Of a stretch of 64,000 bases of DNA, positions 57,471-64,000 are shown in pieces. The first letter of the stretch is position 1; every line of letters begins with the position of its first letter. The translations under genes and the position numbers were made by a program. The notes under the pieces are model-generated. The model worked only from the letters and a program-made list of their open reading frames with translations, did not search any database and was not told where the DNA came from. This DNA comes from Nageia nagi (taxonomy: Eukaryota > Pinophyta): contig JBITNC010000001.1 in NCBI GenBank assembly GCA_050084985.1, positions 60,698,001-60,762,000 on the forward strand. The letters are read 5' to 3'.

Positions 57471-57705
57471 ATCGTAGTCAATTCTTAGAGATTTATCTTT
57501 TGAAATTAGATTCAAGAGTCACTTCCAATTTCATCAAGGCCAACAAGAAACCTTCAACTAAACTTTGTAACATATCATCAACGTGTGAAGGAGGAGAGTT
57601 TAGAAACTAGATCTCTCTTTTAACACTTAGAGTTTTCACACCCGCTTTCTCTCCAACTCCCTTAACATGACTTGACAAAACAATGGATTTTGAATTTACA
57701 ATTTT
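56690..57705. repeat. Repeat I copy 2
   Basis: Second copy of 48859-50450 without the 507-bp insertion. Contains a (TA)n run at 57438-57467. Looks the better preserved copy. Termini are not exactly defined. Confidence 0.7.
57438..57467. repeat. (TA)n microsatellite
   Basis: About 15 uninterrupted TA units inside repeat I copy 2. The equivalent place in copy 1 (around 50185) has only a short ATATAT. Confidence 0.97.
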
Positions 57706-57719
57706 AAAAATTGGTACAA

Positions 57720-59810
57720 TAATTTAAAGAATATTACAATAATTTATAGTTTGCGTAGATAATCATAATATTCTTAAATAAGATAGTAATAAGTTATTGG
57801 ATAAACTTCTTAGAGATTTTATTTGGGCATCTAATATGCAAAATCGAGGTTTTCACATAGTGGCATCGGATGTTTGTTGCCTTCCTCATTCAACTAGAGG
57901 AATGGGCATTTTTGATTGCTAGAACCAAGAGTTTGCTCTTTGTTCCAAATGGATAATTAGAGCCATGGAGGATGTTGAGGCCTAGAAGATCCTCATTTGA
58001 CATTGTATTTCTACGGGCCTCCCTATGGCATAAAGTCTTGGAAGGGTCTATACCTTCAAATGATTCTTACTACTCAAGTCCTTATCAAGATCTTTGGTTT
58101 ATTTTTTGCAAAATGTATTTGGAAGGCATGGGGAGGCTTTCAAGCCCTAGCTTCATAGGAATGGGAAGCAGAATTCATCAAGGGCCTCCCTCTCTTCCTT
58201 GAATGTTTGGTGATCTCTTGTTCTTAAATTTTATGGTTTTCCTTTGGCAAGTGTTCAATGGGTCAGAGCCCTTCACTTTCATAGGAAGGGAATCGACTCT
58301 CTTAAGTATTTTTTTGATTTTTAAACCAAGCATTGGTTACCTTGGGAGTAGTTTTGTAAAAAACTTAATTTGTATCAGGATGATAAATCCACTTTTGATG
58401 TTATTCTTGACAAAATCTCTTTTTCCATTTGGAGAAAGTTGGGAAGATATTTTCAGAGGCCTTGGTGGGATGATTGGTATTGGCTTAAGAACATTCATTT
58501 ATAGATATTCAAACCCAAGTTAGGCTACCTTAGGCTATCACCTAATATTCCCATGTTTGAGCGACTAAACAATAGATGTGATCTTGTTTCTACCTAGTTT
58601 AGATGGTGATTAAGGTTTTTTGTAATCTGGTCCCGATGTATTAATCCTAAGAAAAGTTTTTTTGCTTGAAGTTTGTTACATCAAGGTTTACCTATTGGCC
58701 ATAGGTTACAACATTTGGGGGTGGAAAATCCTATTTATGCTTTATGTAGGGAACCTGATAGTTTTTTTCATGTTTTTTGATCATGTTCTAAAGCTTCAAC
58801 TGCTTGGGGTTGGATTTTATCCTTTTTAACCTATTCTTGGTCACTCCTTGCTCTTGGTTTCATGTACTATTAGGGGATCCTTTACAATCTTTTAAATCCT
58901 TAAGGGAATTATGGCATATTTTTTAGCTCAATATTTTATATCATCAATGAAAAGTTATAAATGATATTATTTTTGCAAGACATGAAGCTTCTTCTTTCTT
59001 TTATTTAGCTAGTAAATATGCAATTATCTCTAATGTTAGTTGCAAATAATTATTCAAGTGGAGAAAGCGAATGTGGAGGTTCAACATCAATGAAACTTAC
59101 TTGATTATTAGGAGAATGTACCTTGCTCCATCAGCTAGGTCCCCCTCAAATGATGCCCCTCAATGTCATTCCCCATCATTCTTAGTCCCATGGATGTTCT
59201 TCTTAGACTAGATACTTCTTCAATGGGCATAATTTTGTTGGATTGTTGGACCTTCACAGAGCTATCACTGGTCCTAGCATCCTTTGAATTCTAAGTGAAG
59301 TCATATTATGGATCCCATTTCTCCTCATCCCCAAAGTGGATGGGATGTCCACCCATTGCCTTTTGATCTAATTGGTTGGGGTGATGTGAGCATGTCCTCC
59401 ATGACATGGAAGGATGTTGTTAATACACATTTTATTGAGGAAGATAATAATGAGGATATCAATGATCCAAATGATGATGGATGATGTGAATCAAGCCTTG
59501 GCAACCAAGGCTAGGAGTATCTAGGTGATGTGGAAAACTTTCATCTACCCCAATCTTCTACCTAGGTTATTATCTTTTTTTTTTGTGTTAATGATTACCT
59601 ATCCCATGTTTTCTGGCTACTGTTAACTATTTTGTACTGGCAAGTTTTTTGTGTTTCTTTCTAGCCACCTTATTTCCTAACTCTAGTTAGTTTGAAGGGG
59701 TTATGTTTTCTAGCTATGTTTGATCATGGAATGTGCCTAATTCCACTCGCCCCTTTTTTGTATGAAAGAGATTTTAATTTTATACAAGGTCTTTTTCATC
59801 CAAAAAAAAA
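57720..59810 (+). pseudogene. LINE-H 3' part: RT C-terminus and zf-RVT
   Basis: Plus-strand reading: LLDKLLRDFIWASNMQNRGF, VCCLPHSTRGMGIFDC and ALCSKWIIRAM (LINE RT thumb: FLW, GGLGI and ALL.KW landmarks), then LGYLRLSPNIPMFERLNNR, KKSFFA and SLLHQGLPIGHRLQHLG with FFHVF..C.KASTAW (zf-RVT zinc-binding end, HxxxxC). 3' untranslated sequence runs to a poly(A) of nine A at 59802-59810. It starts abruptly, so the element is 5'-truncated, as is usual for LINE insertions. Stops are common. It would be part of a LINE ORF2 polyprotein. Confidence 0.8.
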
Positions 59811-60339
59811 GTTACTATTAATAACCCTTCATGTTATTTCTATATTTAATAAAAAATTTATTATTATTATTATTTATTATTCTTAAATAATTATTTACTA
59901 TTTATCCTTCATTTAGTATTTCATAAAGTTTTATCAATGTTGTTCTAATTAGCTAGATTTGTTAACTTTGTCAATTTTCATAATCCTCCATTTTAGTAAA
60001 TATAACTTCATACTATACCTATGTGATGGAAGTTCAAGGGAGTATTTTTCTATTCTTACTATATTTCATGTCATGTTTTCTCTCCTTTGCAATGAGGAAT
60101 TATATGGTGCATATCATCACACTTACAAATAGGGTGACTCTTGATACTTAAAAATAGATGCAATTATATATTTTAGATGTCTTAAAAATAAATGATGATG
60201 TATATACTTTACTTTGATATTATTAATGATGCATTATCAAATTAAGTTGAATTTAATATTATATCATGTTATTTTGTTCTTTTGTGGTATAAGGATTAAG
60301 GCATTGAGCAAGTTAACTGTGGCTAGGAGGAAATTTATC
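58369..60339. repeat. Direct duplication of a ~1.97-kb segment, copy 1
   Basis: Matches 62031-64000 with about 3% differences and small indels. The match starts inside LINE-H and continues past its poly(A) for about 530 bp, so it is a duplication of chromosomal DNA and not two LINE insertions. The offset is 3662 bp. Copy 2 is cut by the window end. Confidence 0.95.
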
Positions 60340-62030
60340 TATATAAGAAGATGTACATATGGGAAGACTATTCATATCTTTGGTATTTATAGCTCTCATA
60401 CAAACTTTTCATAATCAACATCTTTAGATACCACTTATTAAGATTTGAGATTTAGCATCACACAAGTTATTTTATCAATCTTTCACTTTGTATGCTAAAA
60501 TAGGCTTATCTTGATAGGTTTATACACATTTGAGCTTTGTTTGAGAATTTTCTCTAGAGATTTTGAAGCATGAGCATTTGAATCAATACCTAGTATTGGT
60601 GCTTGGGGATTGAATCCATTTCTTCTCAAATCTCACCAATTGAGCATCGAAGACCTACTAAGTTGATTTCTACCATCTAATCTTTTTCTTAGGTAAGAAT
60701 GATAAGTATTGTATATCTCATTTCATCTTGATAGGCCTAGATTTGATCTAATAATTAAAATACTTTTTCATGTTATATATTCTATTATTATTTTTAATTA
60801 TTATAAATTGATTGAATGCTACTCCACTTCCATATCTTTTATTATTATTGAGTACTTTCTAGGCTTGTAAAATATTTAATTATGATATATTTCTAAGTGT
60901 CAAAAACTTCATTGACAAAATGTTAATATCTGATTTCTAGGAATGAATTTTATGAGTAGAGGAAATTATGTTTGAAAATTTTTAGATTGATTGTATTTCT
61001 TGTGAAAAATGAACCTTTTCATAATTTCCTTTATTTATTAAAATTTTCAATCTTGTTTAGCTTGCCTTATTTTCAACCATCTTCTATGTTAGTTGCAAAG
61101 CATTTGAATCTCTCTCCCTCTATATATATATATATATATTTATTTATTTATATTTATATATATTCTATAAGGAAACTATAGTTGGAGACATGAAACAAGG
61201 GATTGATGGTGGATTTGAGAAAATGGATAGGTAAAAATAGTCTCTCTCCATTAATTTTCTCAAGCTACAGAACTAAAAGTGATAGAAATAAGAGGGCAAA
61301 TTATAGGTAATATTAGAACTTAAAAGATAACCAAAATTACATCCTTTTGGAAGAGATGGGATTCTTATAAAATTATTTTGGGAGGATGGTTCTTGATTGA
61401 CTAATTTAGTAATAAGGGAATTTTGATTGTTTAGGTTCTTACTTATATATAGGAATACAAGAAGTACACAAAATATAAAACAAGAGAAAAGAAAAAAATA
61501 GATATAAATCAAAATTAAAGAGTAACATGGGTCTTTATATTAATATAATATAATATAAGTATGATAAATATATATTTATAATAATAATTATGACATAAGC
61601 CAACCGACATCATTTTCACATACATGTATGTCCTTTATACATTTTTAAACTTTGGCATACATACACTCCAATCTTCCATTCTTGAATCCTTTAATTTTGT
61701 TTCTTCATCTAATAGGGATGATAATTTATCTTGAAGGGAATGATCTTTCTTAATGATTTGCATATATTTCTTGATTAACTAATTACTTAGTAGGCCTCAC
61801 TAATTGCTAAGGTCTAGAGCATATTACTAATCTCTATATGCCTCCAATATTCAATGTGGATTCTATTATTATTTTAACTCTCTCTTTCTAACATCCTCCC
61901 CAACTTAAGGCAAGAGCCTTATTGTTGAGCCTCCTTTTAATAACTTTTCCTTTATTGAGATTTACCTATTTTGGAAATCTACACAAGTCCATTCTTGGTT
62001 TTATCTTCTTATTCTAGCCATTAGTTCAAC
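60340..62030. other. Spacer between duplication copies
   Basis: AT-rich. Holds a compound (TA)n/(TTTA)n repeat at 61121-61163. No coding domain recognised. If the duplication is head-to-tail this is the rest of a 3.66-kb unit. Confidence 0.5.
61121..61163. repeat. (TA)n and TTTA-type simple repeat
   Basis: tatatatatatatatatat then tttatttatttatatttatata. Confidence 0.95.
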
Positions 62031-64000
62031 TTTGTATCAAGATGATAAATCCACTTTTGATGTTATTCTTGACAAAATCTCTTTTTCCATTTGGAGAATG
62101 TTGGGAAGATATTTTCAGAGGCATTGGTGGGATGATTGGTATTGGCTTAAGAACATTCATTTATAGATATTCAAACCCAAGTTAGGCTACCTTTGGCTAT
62201 CACCTAATATTCCCATGTTTGAGCGACTAAACAATAGATTTGATCTTATTTCTACCTAGTTTAGATGGTGATTAAGGTTTTTTGTAATCTAGGGTCGATG
62301 TATTAATCCTGAGAAAAGTTCTTTTGCTTGAAGTTTGTTACATCAAGGTTTACCTATTGGCCATAGGTTATAACATTTGGGGGTGGAAAATCCTATTTAT
62401 GCTTTATGTAGGGAACCTTATAGTTTTTTCCATGTTTTTTGACCATGTTCTAAAGCTTTAGCTACTTGGGGTTGGATTTTATCCTTTTTAACCTATTCTT
62501 GGTCACTCCTTGCTCTTGGTTTCATGTACTATTAGGGGATCCTTTACAATCTTTTAAACCCTTGAGGGAATTATGGCATATTTTTTAGCTCAATATTTTA
62601 TATCATCTATGAAAAGTTAGAAATGATATTATTTTTGCAAGACATGAAGCTTCTTCTTTCTTTTATTTAGCTAGTAAATATGCAATTTTCTCTAATGCTA
62701 GTTGCAAATAATTATTCAAGTGGAGAAAGTGAATGTGGAGGTTCAACATCTATGAAACTTACTTGATTATTAGGAGAATGTACCTTGCTCCATCAATTGG
62801 GTCCCCTCAAATGGTGCCCCTCAATGTCATTCCCTGTCATTCTTAGTCCCATGGATGTTCTTCTTAGACTAGATACTTCTTCAATGGGCATAATTTTGTA
62901 GGATTGTTGGACCTTCACAGAGCTATCACTAGTCCTAGCATCCTTTGAATCCTAAGTGAAGTCATATTATGGATCCCATTTCTCCTCATCCCCAAAGTGG
63001 ATGGGATGTCCACCCATTGCCTTTTGATCTAATTGGTTGGGGTGATGTGAGCATGTCCTCCATGACCTGGAAGGATGTTGTTAATACACATTTTACTGAG
63101 GAAGATAATAATGAGGATATCAATGATCCAAATGATGATGGATGATGTGAATCAATCCTTGGAAACCAAGGCTAGGAGTATCTAGGTGATGTGGAAAACT
63201 TTCATCTACCCCAATCTTCTACCTAGGTTATTATCTTTTTTTTGTGTTAATGATTACCTATCCCATGTTTTCTGGCTACTGTTAACTATTTTGTACTAGC
63301 AAGTTTTTTGTGTTTCTTTCTATCCACCTTATTTCCTAACTCTATTTAGTTTGAAGGGGTTATGTTTTCCAGCTATGTTTGATCATGGAATGTGCCTAAT
63401 TCCACTCGCCCCTTTTTTGTATGAAAGAGATTTTAATTTTATATAAGGTCTTTTTCATCGAAAAAAAAGTTACTATTAATAACCCTTCATGTTATTTCTA
63501 TATTTAACAAAAAATTTATTATTATTATTATTTATTATTCTTAAATAATTATTTACTATTTATCCTTCATTTAGTATTTCATAAAGTTTTATCAATGTTG
63601 TTCTAATTAGCTAGATTTGTTAACTTTGTAAATTTTCATAATCCTCCATTTTAGTAAATATAACTTCGTACTATACCTATGTGATGGAAGTTCAAGGGAG
63701 TATTTTTCTATTCTTACTATATTTCATGTCATGTTTTCTCTCCTTTGCAATGAGGAATTATATGGTGCATATCATCACACTTACAAATGGGGTGACTCTT
63801 GATACTTAAAAATAGATACAATTATATATTTTAGATGTCTTAAAAATAAATGATGATATATATACTTTATTTTGATATTATTAATGATGCATTATCAAAT
63901 TAAGTTGACTTTAATATTATATCATTTTATTTTGTTCTTTTGTGGTATAAGGATTAAGGGAGCATTGAGCAAGTTAACTGTGGCTAGGAGGAAATTTATC
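62031..64000. repeat. Direct duplication, copy 2 (runs off window)
   Basis: Second copy of 58369-60339 from tttgtatcaagatgataaa onward, including LINE-H zf-RVT region, its poly(A) (63461-63468, eight A) and beyond. The upstream side (before 62031) does not match LINE-H. Confidence 0.95.
62040..63468 (+). pseudogene. LINE-H 3' part, duplicated copy
   Basis: Same reading as 58380-59810: LNIPMFERLNNR-like, SLLHQGLPIGHRL and the FFHVF..C zinc-binding segment, then the 3' untranslated part and poly(A). It shares the stops of copy 1, so the decay of the LINE predates the duplication. Non-functional. Confidence 0.78.

Noticed and set aside
48859-57705. Repeat I copies as LTRs of one complete element
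   Set aside because: No PBS, PPT, target duplication or pol was found between or beside them, so they are listed only as a repeat pair.
1-64000. Host protein-coding genes with introns
   Set aside because: No exon series, conserved plant domain or codon-biased frame outside mobile elements was recognised; unannotated short exons cannot be excluded without transcript data.

Overview
The window looks like non-genic chromosomal DNA of a large, repeat-rich plant genome. It is strongly AT-rich, I can find no convincing host gene, and almost every recognisable coding stretch is a decayed reverse-transcribing element: Ty1/copia and Ty3/gypsy LTR retrotransposons, L1-type LINEs with a DUF4283-like ORF1, and an endogenous caulimovirid (pararetrovirus). 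Many old, nested copies with few intact frames would fit a gymnosperm such as a conifer. That is inference; the sequence alone does not name the species. Family labels A to H below are mine.

Layout. 1-1706: promoter-like LTR fragment and LTR-B copy 1. 2080-4200: gypsy-associated repeat D and a gypsy integrase remnant. 5808-10087: a two-LTR copia element (C, minus strand). 10385-10720: gypsy RT scrap on the plus strand. 12640-16420: degenerate endogenous caulimovirid, minus strand, with an internal 724-bp tandem duplication. 17629-48743: a stack of nested insertions. 48749-57705: fragments of a C-type LTR, a ~1.1 kb repeat (I) present twice, a second D copy and a SINE-like piece. 57720-64000: the 3' part of a LINE (H), of which about 1.97 kb including the flank beyond its poly(A) occurs again 3.66 kb downstream.

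The central stack can be ordered from the sequence. LTR-B is split by copia-A (17952-47815), which is flanked by an exact TATTA target duplication. Copia-A's integrase frame is split by element E (21493-42831), flanked by AAAAT/GAAAT; the integrase reading resumes on the other side. E has LTRs, a primer-binding site and a purine tract but no recognisable pol of its own, and its ends resemble A's, so it looks like a non-autonomous relative. Inside E lie copia-F (27431-33672, plus strand, LTR-internal-LTR-internal) and LINE-G (about 35000-40080, plus strand).

The points most worth a second look are the ordered nest, the pol-less E element, the F tandem with a microhomology deletion, the scrambled filler-like junction at 33662-33905, the caulimovirid relic, the LINE-tail duplication, and an unrecognised coding-like stretch at 40300-41930. 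No gene here is likely to be functional as it stands. The best preserved frame is RT/RNase H of copia-F (29988-30956).
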